Source of the DNA: Cytophagaceae bacterium
Lineage (GTDB): Bacteria > Bacteroidota > Bacteroidia > Cytophagales > Spirosomataceae
NCBI GenBank assembly: GCA_026785975.1
Contig: JAJAZB010000290.1
Location: forward strand, 1 to 45,813
Direction: 5' to 3'
Length of the DNA stretch: 45,813 nucleotides
Shown here: piece by piece, positions 24,128 to 31,847 of the stretch
Numbering within the stretch: the first letter of the stretch is position 1
How the letters are laid out: the number at the start of each line of letters is the position of its first letter
The notes under the pieces: model-generated
What the model saw: only the letters and a program-made list of their open reading frames with translations
What the model was told of the DNA's origin: nothing
Database searches by the model: none
Position numbers and translations under genes: made by a program

Positions 24128-25966
24128 TTGAAAACCTACCTTCGCATCCTCCACTACGCGCGTCCGCTGGGGCAGTACGTGGCGCCTTTCCTTGTTTTTT
24201 CGATACTGGCCAGCGTATTCGGGGTGCTCAATTTTACGCTGATTCAGCCCCTGCTCGATGTTCTGTTCGACAAAGTCGATACCGCCGCCGATGCCGCCCG
24301 GTTCAGTCGTAAACCCGATGGCTTTTTCGACATCGCCCAATGGTTCAACTACGGCGTGGGCCGGGCCTTGCAGGCTTACGGTAAGCTCGGTACGTTGCGG
24401 GTTGTGTGCGCCACCATCGTTGGATCGGTGTTGCTGTCCAATATTTTTAAATATTTATCCGTCCGGATTTTAGAAAGTTTTAAAGCCCGCACCGTCGCCA
24501 ATCTGCGCCAGGCCGTATTCGACCGCGCCGTGACCTTGCACCTGGGGTTTTTTACGAGTGAGCGAAAAGGCGATCTGATGGCCCGCCTGACGACCGACGT
24601 ACAGGAAGTTGAAAATTCGGTGACGCGGGTATTCAGTGCGTTTTTCCGGGAAATATTCACGTTGGTTTTTTACATCGTCCTGTTGTTTACGATGTCGTTG
24701 AAACTGACGCTTTTCGCGCTGATTATCATTCCGGTTTCGGGTTCGATCATCGCGCTGCTGGCCCGAAAACTCCGCGAAAACGCGACGGAAGTGCAGCAAC
24801 GCCTGGCCAATTTGATTACGCTGCTCGATGAAACCTTCGGGGGAATCCGCGTCGTGAAAGCCTTCAACGCCGAAACGTTCATCCGCCAACGGTTCAGGGA
24901 CGAAAACCAGGGCTATCGCCGGTCGCTTTTGCGGATGTTTTACCGGCAGGAACTGGCCCCACCGTTTTCCGAATTTTCGGGCGTGCTGGTGGTCTGCGGC
25001 CTTCTGCTCTACGGCGGTTCGATGGTGCTGAGCAATCAGTTTGAGCTATCAGCTTCCACGTTCGTGACCTATATCATCATTTTCTCGCAGGTGCTGCGGC
25101 CCGCCAAAGAGATTTCCAACGCCGTCAGCAGTGTGCAGCGGGGGGCGGCTTCCGCCGAGCGGATTCTGACCTTGATCGATACCAAATCGGAAGTGACGCA
25201 GCCGATTGATGCGTTGGAAGTGTCGGGATTTTCTGACAAAATCGAACTGCGCAACGTGGGTTTTTCCTACGCCACGGGCAAAAAGGTGTTGAAAAACGTA
25301 AACCTGACCATTCAAAAAGGCAAGACGGTGGCGCTGGTTGGGTCGTCGGGTGGGGGCAAGAGTACCCTGGCCGATTTGATTCCGCGTTTTTACGACCCCA
25401 CTGACGGGCAGATTCTACTCGACGGAGTGGACATACGTACGCTGTCAAAAAATTCATTGCGCCACCTGATGGGCATCGTTACCCAGGAATCGATTTTGTT
25501 TAACGACACCATTTTCAACAACATCGCCTTCGGGAGTAACGCTACGCTGGAGCAAGTGACCGCTGCGGCGAAAATCGCCAACGCCCACGATTTTATCGTG
25601 CAAACCCCCGAAGGCTACCAAACCGTCATCGGCGACCGGGGTACCCGGCTGTCGGGTGGGCAGCGGCAGCGGCTGAGTATTGCCCGGGCGGTGTTGAAAA
25701 ACCCACCCATTCTGATTCTGGACGAGGCGACCTCATCGCTCGATACCGAGTCGGAAAAGCTGGTGCAGGAAGCCATCGCCAACCTGATGAAAAACCGCAC
25801 GGCGCTGGTGATTGCCCACCGCCTGAGCACGATTCAACACGCGGATGAAATCGTGGTGTTGCACCAGGGCCAGATTGTGGAACGCGGCACGCACGAAGAA
25901 TTGCTGGAACTGGAAAAGGGTTTTTACCGAAGGCTGAGCCGGATGCAGGTGCAGACGGTGGGATAG
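24128..25966 (+). CDS. ABC exporter, MsbA/lipid-flippase-like (TMD-NBD half transporter)
   Basis: A 612-residue half-size exporter of the type that flips lipids or glycolipids across the inner membrane as a homodimer. About six transmembrane helices lie in residues 15-340. The nucleotide-binding domain has Walker A GSSGGGKST near 406, Q-loop VTQES, signature LSGGQRQR near 512, Walker B ILILDEATSSLD near 530 and the switch His in IAHRLST. The frame opens with TTG (24128); no better ATG precedes the first helix. Placement after glycan-modifying genes supports export of a glycolipid, but drug or peptide export cannot be ruled out. No break is seen. Confidence 0.92.
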   Translation: MKTYLRILHYARPLGQYVAPFLVFSILASVFGVLNFTLIQPLLDVLFDKVDTAADAARFSRKPDGFFDIAQWFNYGVGRALQAYGKLGTLRVVCATIVGSVLLSNIFKYLSVRILESFKARTVANLRQAVFDRAVTLHLGFFTSERKGDLMARLTTDVQEVENSVTRVFSAFFREIFTLVFYIVLLFTMSLKLTLFALIIIPVSGSIIALLARKLRENATEVQQRLANLITLLDETFGGIRVVKAFNAETFIRQRFRDENQGYRRSLLRMFYRQELAPPFSEFSGVLVVCGLLLYGGSMVLSNQFELSASTFVTYIIIFSQVLRPAKEISNAVSSVQRGAASAERILTLIDTKSEVTQPIDALEVSGFSDKIELRNVGFSYATGKKVLKNVNLTIQKGKTVALVGSSGGGKSTLADLIPRFYDPTDGQILLDGVDIRTLSKNSLRHLMGIVTQESILFNDTIFNNIAFGSNATLEQVTAAAKIANAHDFIVQTPEGYQTVIGDRGTRLSGGQRQRLSIARAVLKNPPILILDEATSSLDTESEKLVQEAIANLMKNRTALVIAHRLSTIQHADEIVVLHQGQIVERGTHEELLELEKGFYRRLSRMQVQTVG

Positions 25967-26012
25967 AACAGGTTTGAAATCAAATCCTTATTATTGTGAG
26001 TCAAACACACCG

Positions 26013-26594
26013 ATGCAAACTTTCATCTCCGTAATCCATCGACTTCAAGGCTTTAGCAAGCGCTTAGACGATTTAACCATGTTGACGAATCAGCACTGGG
26101 TGGTCGTTGACGAAATTGATAAAGTTAAAACCGTTTACATTTTCAGAGCAAATAAAGAATTGCTCATTTCCTGCAATGGTCAGGTTGAAAAAGGCAGTTG
26201 GGATTATTTGGGAAATAGTTCGTTGTTAATCGACAAAAAGGATAATAGCTATTTATTCAAACACGGGTTTTTTGATGAGAATATTTTAGCATTGAAGGTT
26301 GATGGAAAAAACGAATATGCATTTTTGGTTAATGAAAATAAATATGAAGAGGAAATCAACACGTTTAAAAGCGTCACTGAATTTCTAAATAAAAAATACA
26401 TTAATTCAAATGCACAAAAAGCACTTGAGATCAAATATGAAATAGAGAAACCTGAAGGATATAAAGCGCAACAATATATTCCTCAGTCAATAAATCAAGA
26501 AACAGAGGAATATCATGATGATAATTTTAACACAATTTTGATAGGAACAACGATATTGATAGTATTTATCATCTTCCTAATTTCTATGACCTAA
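26013..26594 (+). CDS. AT-rich orphan protein with a C-terminal membrane anchor
   Basis: 193 residues from the ATG at 26013; a TTG at 25974 would add 13 residues and begin eight bases after the ABC gene. I do not recognise the family. The body (about 1-165) is soluble and rich in Lys, Asn, Glu and Ile, and residues about 172-191 are a single hydrophobic helix (TILIGTTILIVFIIFLISM). The base composition is strikingly AT-rich compared with the GC-rich neighbours, suggesting recent transfer. It sits beside a VapBC pair, so this looks like a small acquired patch. Confidence 0.8.
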   Translation: MQTFISVIHRLQGFSKRLDDLTMLTNQHWVVVDEIDKVKTVYIFRANKELLISCNGQVEKGSWDYLGNSSLLIDKKDNSYLFKHGFFDENILALKVDGKNEYAFLVNENKYEEEINTFKSVTEFLNKKYINSNAQKALEIKYEIEKPEGYKAQQYIPQSINQETEEYHDDNFNTILIGTTILIVFIIFLISMT

Positions 26595-26749
26595 TTTTTA
26601 CCATTTTAACGCTTGGTTTGCAGTCTTACACGATGAATTGGTTGACTTTCAATCTGTTAATAGCCTTTACCGGCTATGAAACCGGTTAAGGGGGCTTAAG
26701 ATTGAAAAGCACCGAAAAAGACCAGATTTGTTAAAAAAGCGAAACTACT

Positions 26750-26941
26750 ATGAAAACGTCCATTGAAATTGACGAGCAACTACTGACTCAAGCGCAGGCA
26801 TTGACTCAAGCCAAGTCGAAAGACGAAGTAGTGAATTTGGCCCTACAAACTTTGATTCAGGCCCTGCATCGCCAGCAGATGCTAAACTTGCGGGGCAACG
26901 TGCAATGGGAGGGAAATCTGGACGAAATGCGGGCAGCTTAA
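26750..26941 (+). CDS. vapB: VapB-type antitoxin
   Basis: A 63-residue antitoxin. The N-terminal MKTSIEIDEQLLTQAQALT resembles the ribbon-helix-helix opening of the VapB/DUF2191 group, and the C-terminal part (QQMLNLRGNVQWEGNLDEMR) resembles the toxin-wrapping tail seen in this group (LxxLxGxxxWxGDLxxMR). It neutralises the adjacent PIN toxin and normally represses its own promoter. Its TAA overlaps the toxin ATG by one base (TAATG), a standard coupled arrangement. Confidence 0.88.
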   Translation: MKTSIEIDEQLLTQAQALTQAKSKDEVVNLALQTLIQALHRQQMLNLRGNVQWEGNLDEMRAA

Positions 26942-27348
26942 TGGAACCTGTTCTCTTCGATACAACCGTTTGGATTGATTACCTGAAAGGTGTAGTTCGG
27001 CCTCAAACCGATTTGCTGAACCAATACATTACGCATGACGAACCGGTTTTTGTGTGCCCAACGGTGGTTCAGGAAATCTTGCAGGGTATTCGCAGCGATG
27101 AACAGTTTCAACAAGTCCGGCAGAGTTTACTCGGCTTTCCGTGTCTACTGATCCCTGGTCTTGATGCCGCTTTAGCAGCAGCAGAACTCTACCGTGACTT
27201 GCGCAAAAAAGGCATTACTATCCGCAAAGCCAATGATTGTCTGATTGCCGCTTACGCCTTGCATTTCGACATGGCCGTTTGCCATAACGATAGCGATTTC
27301 TCAATGCTTGCTCTGCATATTGGATTGAAAGAAAAGCTGTACTTGTAA
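26941..27348 (+). CDS. vapC: VapC-type PIN-domain ribonuclease toxin
   Basis: A 135-residue PIN domain. The acidic metal-binding residues are Asp7 (LFDTTVWIDYL), Glu45 (VVQEILQG), Asp99 (KANDCLIAAYA) and Asp117/Asp119 (HNDSDFSML). Members of this family cleave tRNA or rRNA when freed from the antitoxin. The ATG at 26941 is chosen because it overlaps the antitoxin stop; a frame-open ATG at 26905 lies inside vapB. All catalytic positions are present, so the toxin appears functional. Confidence 0.92.
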   Translation: MEPVLFDTTVWIDYLKGVVRPQTDLLNQYITHDEPVFVCPTVVQEILQGIRSDEQFQQVRQSLLGFPCLLIPGLDAALAAAELYRDLRKKGITIRKANDCLIAAYALHFDMAVCHNDSDFSMLALHIGLKEKLYL

Positions 27349-27403
27349 AGCGGTTCCTCAACCAGTGCCAATCGCTATCAGCGACCAGAGGTTTAAAGGC
27401 CCC

Positions 27404-27434
27404 ATTAAAAATCCCGCTGGTACGGATTTTTAAT
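27404..27434 (+). terminator. Hairpin downstream of vapBC
   Basis: ATTAAAAATCC (27404-27414) and GGATTTTTAAT (27424-27434) form an 11-bp stem with a nine-base loop, about 55 bases after the vapC stop. The T-rich 3' arm makes it a plausible weak terminator. It also overlaps the region just before the M48 gene, where TAGATTTG (27436-27443) could serve as a -7 box. Confidence 0.45.
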
Positions 27435-27461
27435 ATAGATTTGGCCAAAATCCTCTACCAA

Positions 27462-28943
27462 ATGAAAAAAAATTCAATCCTTAGCCAAATCATCCTGGGC
27501 CTTGCACTCGTGGGGCTTCTGGCCTGCGCACGTAATCCGGTCACGGGTAAGCGCGAATTAAGTCTGATGTCGACCGAGCAGGAAATCGCGCTCGGCCAAC
27601 AGTCGCACCCCTCAATTGTGGCCACAATGGGGCTGTACGAAGATAAAAAGCTCCAGGATTTTATCAATTTGAAGGGCAAAGCGATGGCCAAAATCTCGCA
27701 CCGGCCCGATTTGCCCTACCAATTTTACATCGTGGATTCACCGGTAGTCAACGCCTTTGCCGTGCCGGGCGGCTACGTGTACTTCACGCGGGGCATTATG
27801 GCGCATTTCAACAATGAAGCTGAGTTTGCCGGAGTGTTAGGTCATGAAATCGGTCATATTACGGCTAAGCACGCAGCCCGGCAGCAATCGAGCCAGTTGC
27901 TCACGCAGGTAGGACTCATTGGCGGGGCCATCCTGGCCCCCAAGGTGGTGGGCCAAAATATCGAAGCGCTCCAGCAGGGACTGGGGCTATTGATGCTTAG
28001 TTATAGTCGGGCCCACGAGTCGGAGTCTGATAATCTTGGCGTGGAGTATTCGAGTAAAATTGGCTACGACGCCCACCAGATGGCCAACTTCTTCGGTACC
28101 CTCAAGCGCCTTAGCGGCGACCGCGAGCAGGTGATTCCGGAGTTCATGTCGACGCACCCCGATCCAGGCAACCGCTACAATAAGGTACACCAACTGGCCA
28201 AGGAGTATCAAGCCAAGAATCCAGCGAAGTACGAGGTAGACCGCGAGTCGTTTCTGCGCCTGATCGACGGAATTACCTACGGTGAAGATCCCAAACAAGG
28301 GTTCGTGGAAAACAATGTGTTTTACCACCCCGTGTTGCGCTTTCAGTTTCCGGTGCCCAATGGCTGGCAGCACCAGAACTCACCTGAGCAGTTTCAAATG
28401 ACCCCCAAGGACGGGAAGTCCGCCATGATTCTGACGTTGGCCAAGGGCAGTTCGCTCGACGAAGCCGCCCAGACGCTGGTCCAGCAACTAAACCTGAAGG
28501 TGCTGGAAAACAGCCGCACGACCATTAATGGCAATCCGGCCATTGTGCTGATTTCGCAACAACAACCGCAGCAGCAACAGCAGGGACAACCTCAGCAACA
28601 GCAGGATCCCCGCAACGCGGTGCAAATTGGTACATGGCTGATCCAGTACAACGGCACTATTTATGCCCTGCACGGGTTGACCAGCGCGGCCAGTTTTGCC
28701 AATACCTTCCGCACGTTTCAGTCCGTGGCCGAACGGTTCAGCGCCCTGACTGATCAGGAAAAAATCAACCGTAAACCGGAACGCATTCTGGTCAAAACTG
28801 CCCCGCGTGACGGTACATTTCGGGAAATTATGACCGGACTCGGAATGCCCGGCAACCGGGTTGAGGAATTGGGGGTGCTCAACGGCCACAAAGCCGACGA
28901 CCGCCTGACCCGGGGTTCGATGGTGAAAATCATTGCCCGGTAG
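27462..28943 (+). CDS. M48-family metalloprotease lipoprotein
   Basis: Periplasmic zinc metallopeptidase of 493 residues, related to the BepA/YfgC and LoiP group that handles outer-membrane protein quality control. The lipobox is LLAC (Cys22). The zinc-binding helix is HEIGH (128-132) in GVLGHEIGHITAKHAAR, and the third ligand lies in AHESESDNLG. After the peptidase domain comes a beta-rich region, a glutamine-rich stretch (about residues 365-382) and a C-terminal segment resembling a LysM-like or basic tail (RGSMVKIIAR). No TPR repeats are seen, unlike BepA. The ATG at 27462 starts the signal peptide; the TTG at 27441 is rejected because it adds seven residues ahead of it. Confidence 0.93.
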   Translation: MKKNSILSQIILGLALVGLLACARNPVTGKRELSLMSTEQEIALGQQSHPSIVATMGLYEDKKLQDFINLKGKAMAKISHRPDLPYQFYIVDSPVVNAFAVPGGYVYFTRGIMAHFNNEAEFAGVLGHEIGHITAKHAARQQSSQLLTQVGLIGGAILAPKVVGQNIEALQQGLGLLMLSYSRAHESESDNLGVEYSSKIGYDAHQMANFFGTLKRLSGDREQVIPEFMSTHPDPGNRYNKVHQLAKEYQAKNPAKYEVDRESFLRLIDGITYGEDPKQGFVENNVFYHPVLRFQFPVPNGWQHQNSPEQFQMTPKDGKSAMILTLAKGSSLDEAAQTLVQQLNLKVLENSRTTINGNPAIVLISQQQPQQQQQGQPQQQQDPRNAVQIGTWLIQYNGTIYALHGLTSAASFANTFRTFQSVAERFSALTDQEKINRKPERILVKTAPRDGTFREIMTGLGMPGNRVEELGVLNGHKADDRLTRGSMVKIIAR

Positions 28944-28955
28944 AGAGAATTATCT

Positions 28956-29002
28956 AAAACGAAAAGTGGCCCGGAGATAACCTCCGGGCCGCTTTTCGTT
29001 TT
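28956..29002. terminator. Bidirectional terminator between the M48 and hydroxylase genes
   Basis: AAAACGAAAAGTGGCCCGGA (28956-28975) pairs with 28983-29002 (one G-T pair), giving a 20-bp stem with A/T-rich flanks on both strands. It lies between two convergent genes, so it ends transcription from both sides. Confidence 0.85.
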
Positions 29003-29032
29003 AAACACTGTTAATTTTTCACTGTTAATTTT

Positions 29033-29656
29033 TCATTTTTTTCTCACTTCCATCGTGCCAAACACGTAGTCCCAGAGCGGTGAGGAAACCCCAAAAACCA
29101 CTTCGCCATCTTTGTAGTGGTGAATGCTGTGATTGATCCACAGGGCCTTAAAAACATTTTTGGGCGGTGGGTAAGCGTGGACGGAATAATGCACCAGCAA
29201 GTACCCGGCGTATCCCCAGATGAAGCCGGGAAAAAAAGCGTAGGCCGCTTCGCCCATCAACACGAAGAAAATCCCGAAAAACGTCACGGCCACGACAACG
29301 GCCAGAATTGGCGGCATGGCCAGGCGGGCCTTGTCTTTGGGATATTCGTGGTGAATACCGTGCGTCGTGTACTGAAATTTAGCCCGCATGGGCGTGGTCG
29401 GTTCGATGTGGTAAACGTTGCGGTGCGTCCAGTATTCCACGAAAGTAAATATCAGCAGACCCGCCGCAAACAGTAGCCCAATGATCCAATTGGCCATGTC
29501 GGTGTGGGTGAATGCGTACCAACCCAACACCGCACCCATCACAAGAAACAGGGTAACCGGGACAGAAATATGGGTACGGCTTAATTTTTCGAGAAGCGGG
29601 TTCTTAAAAAGTTGTTTGCTTCCGCTGTTTTTGGGCTTTACTGGGGTGACTTCCAT
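29033..29656 (-). CDS. Sterol desaturase / fatty acid hydroxylase superfamily membrane enzyme
   Basis: Di-iron membrane enzyme of 207 residues with about four hydrophobic segments. Histidine boxes are complete: EYWTHRNVYH (His78, His83), THGIHHEY (His99, His102, His103), HYSVH and HSIHHYKD. Spacing and sequence resemble the fatty acid 2-hydroxylase (FA2H/Scs7-like) branch, which in Bacteroidetes could hydroxylate sphingolipid or lipid A acyl chains. The exact substrate is inferred only. The ATG at 29656 is preferred to the TTG at 29665. It has its own promoter candidate. Confidence 0.9.
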   Translation of the reverse strand: MEVTPVKPKNSGSKQLFKNPLLEKLSRTHISVPVTLFLVMGAVLGWYAFTHTDMANWIIGLLFAAGLLIFTFVEYWTHRNVYHIEPTTPMRAKFQYTTHGIHHEYPKDKARLAMPPILAVVVAVTFFGIFFVLMGEAAYAFFPGFIWGYAGYLLVHYSVHAYPPPKNVFKALWINHSIHHYKDGEVVFGVSSPLWDYVFGTMEVRKK

Positions 29657-29697
29657 TTGTGTCAAACGATTGATCGATAAAGTATCTCGTGCAGTTG

Positions 29698-29726
29698 CAA
29701 AAATATAATGCCAGCAAGCCGATCAA
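29698..29726 (-). promoter_or_regulatory. Bacteroidetes-type promoter for the fatty acid hydroxylase gene
   Basis: On the minus strand: TTG (29724-29726), 18-base spacer, TATTTTTG (29698-29705), about 40 bases before the ATG. Both boxes match the Bacteroidetes consensus. Confidence 0.6.
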
Positions 29727-29756
29727 CTGCTCACAAAAGTTTTTTTACGGTCTAAA

Positions 29757-31655
29757 CTACGCCAGTAAACTCCCTTCCCCGTGTTGAGCCGCCGCTGTGG
29801 GGCCTTCCTCGCCCTGCAATTGCTTCTCGTACAACTCCTTGTACGTACCGTTGTGTACCATAAGTTCTTCGTGCGTTCCCTGTTCAACAACTACGCCGTC
29901 GTCGAGCATCACGATTTTGTCGGCCAGCTTGGCCGACGAAACCCGGTGGCTGATGATGATCGACGTGCGGTTTTCCATAATTCCCCGCAGGCTGTTCAGA
30001 ATCGCGTTTTCCGTCTTGGTATCCACCGCCGACAGACAGTCGTCGAGAATCAGGATTTTTGGTTCGCGAACAATGGCCCGGGCAATACTCAGACGCTGTT
30101 TTTGCCCACCCGACAACGTCACGCCGCGTTCGCCGAGCCGGGTATCGAAGCCCTCCGGAAACTCAATGACGTTTTGGTATAAATCAGCATCTTTCGCCGC
30201 CTGCATAATTTTTTCGTTGGGCAAATCGGGCATCCCAAATTTAATATTATTGGCGATGCTGTCACTGAACAAGAACACGTCCTGGGGTACGTAACCGGCC
30301 TGACTACGAAGCGATTGCAGGCTGTATTCGTTGATCGGAATGCCGTCGATGCGGATTTCGCCTTCGGTTGGGTCGTACATCCGGGTAAGTAGCGCGGCAA
30401 CGGTACTTTTGCCCGAGCCGGTCGAGCCTAAAATCGCCACCGATTCGCCCGCCTGCGCGTACAGGCTGAAGTTTTTCAGAGCCACAATTCCCGAGTCGGG
30501 GTAGACAAAACTTACGTTGCGAAAGTCGATTTCCCCGGCAATCTCACGCTGTAAATTTCTGGTCGAAACCACCTCGGTTTTAATACTCAGAAACTCGTTG
30601 ATGCGTTGTTGCGAAGCCGCCGCCCGTTGGGTTTGCGAGGTGGTCCAGCCCAACGCCGTCACGGGCCAGGCCAGCATATTCACATAAATCAGAAACTCGA
30701 CGATGTTACCCGGCGTGAGCCGACCAGCGATGACTTCCTGACCGCCCACGTACACCGTCAGCACGTTGGAAAGCCCGACGAGCAGGAAAATCAAGGGGGT
30801 GAACAGGGAATCGACCCGCGTCATGCTCAGGGACTTGTCGCGGTAGCTCTCCGATTTTTTGGCAAAATTAAGCGTTGAAATTCGTTCCTGAACGAAGGCT
30901 TTCAAGACCCGTATTCCCGAAAAGGCTTCCTGGGCAAACGTCGATAACGCGGACAAATCGCGCTGAATTTGCTCCGAGCGTTTGTTGATAATGTTACTGA
31001 CAAAGAAGATACTCACGCTCAGCACCGGCAAGGGCAACAGCACAAACAACGTCAGTTTGACACTCACCGAAAGCATATAACTAATCACCATCACAAACAG
31101 CGTCACCAGGTTTAGCCCGTACATGATGCTGGGGCCTACGTACATCCGTACCTTCGACACGTCCTCGCTGATGCGCGCCATGAGGTCGCCGGTGTTGTTG
31201 CGGCGGTAAAAACTCAGGGGTAAAGTTTGGTAATGCGCGTAGATTTCGTTTTTCAAATCGTATTCGATATGCCGCGACATCACGATGAGCGTTTGCCGAA
31301 CCAGAAACAGGAAGAAACCCTTCAACAGCGCCATCGCCAAAATCAAAGCCCCGTACACCAGAATCGCGTGGGCAAATTGCTCGTAAATACGTTGCTGGTT
31401 GGCAAATCCATCGAAAAGACGATACTGATCGAGGGTCTCCTTGACCAGATCGAGCGCGTGACGCACCACCTGCGCCGGAATAATGCCAAACAGGTTGGAA
31501 ATAATCGTAAACAGCGTACCCAGAATCAGGTACCACTTGTACTTGAGTAAATATTTGTTGAGGTGAGCAAGGGCTTTCAAGACAGATGCAGCAGTTTTGG
31601 GATTGGGTAACGGGCTATTGGGGCTTAACAAATCGAAGAACGAATAGTTCGTCAT
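29757..31655 (-). CDS. ABC exporter (half transporter, multidrug/lipid type)
   Basis: A 632-residue half transporter. Six membrane helices lie in residues about 38-340, followed by a nucleotide-binding domain with Walker A GSTGSGKST near 411, Q-loop GYVPQDVF, signature LSGGQKQR near 515, Walker B ILILDDCLSAVD and switch His in IISHRVS. The signature resembles the YheH/LmrA-like exporters, several of which work as heterodimers, and the DDCLSAVD Walker B carries Asp instead of the usual catalytic Glu, which marks a degenerate site of the heterodimer type. No partner gene is adjacent. It is a different subtype from the exporter at 24128. The hydroxylase lies downstream and the divergent haem dehydrogenase upstream. 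Confidence 0.9.
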   Translation of the reverse strand: MTNYSFFDLLSPNSPLPNPKTAASVLKALAHLNKYLLKYKWYLILGTLFTIISNLFGIIPAQVVRHALDLVKETLDQYRLFDGFANQQRIYEQFAHAILVYGALILAMALLKGFFLFLVRQTLIVMSRHIEYDLKNEIYAHYQTLPLSFYRRNNTGDLMARISEDVSKVRMYVGPSIMYGLNLVTLFVMVISYMLSVSVKLTLFVLLPLPVLSVSIFFVSNIINKRSEQIQRDLSALSTFAQEAFSGIRVLKAFVQERISTLNFAKKSESYRDKSLSMTRVDSLFTPLIFLLVGLSNVLTVYVGGQEVIAGRLTPGNIVEFLIYVNMLAWPVTALGWTTSQTQRAAASQQRINEFLSIKTEVVSTRNLQREIAGEIDFRNVSFVYPDSGIVALKNFSLYAQAGESVAILGSTGSGKSTVAALLTRMYDPTEGEIRIDGIPINEYSLQSLRSQAGYVPQDVFLFSDSIANNIKFGMPDLPNEKIMQAAKDADLYQNVIEFPEGFDTRLGERGVTLSGGQKQRLSIARAIVREPKILILDDCLSAVDTKTENAILNSLRGIMENRTSIIISHRVSSAKLADKIVMLDDGVVVEQGTHEELMVHNGTYKELYEKQLQGEEGPTAAAQHGEGSLLA

Positions 31656-31847
31656 GGATCGGCAGAACAGGACAGACCGCTGGTCAAAGTTCCGAAACTT
31701 TGGCGTTGGACGAGTCGTTTATAAAACGTTTTCTTGCCAGGTTTTGGGTAGAAATTCGGATGTAACTGCTATTTATTAAAATTACCCGTTCACCGTCTTT
31801 CCAATTTTTGCTAACTTTCATGTCCGTTTCTTAAACCGTATTTTTCT

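Noticed and set aside
26640-26700. Short ACCGG/CCGGT repeat before vapB as an operator
   Set aside because: Only five-base arms; too weak to call without binding data.
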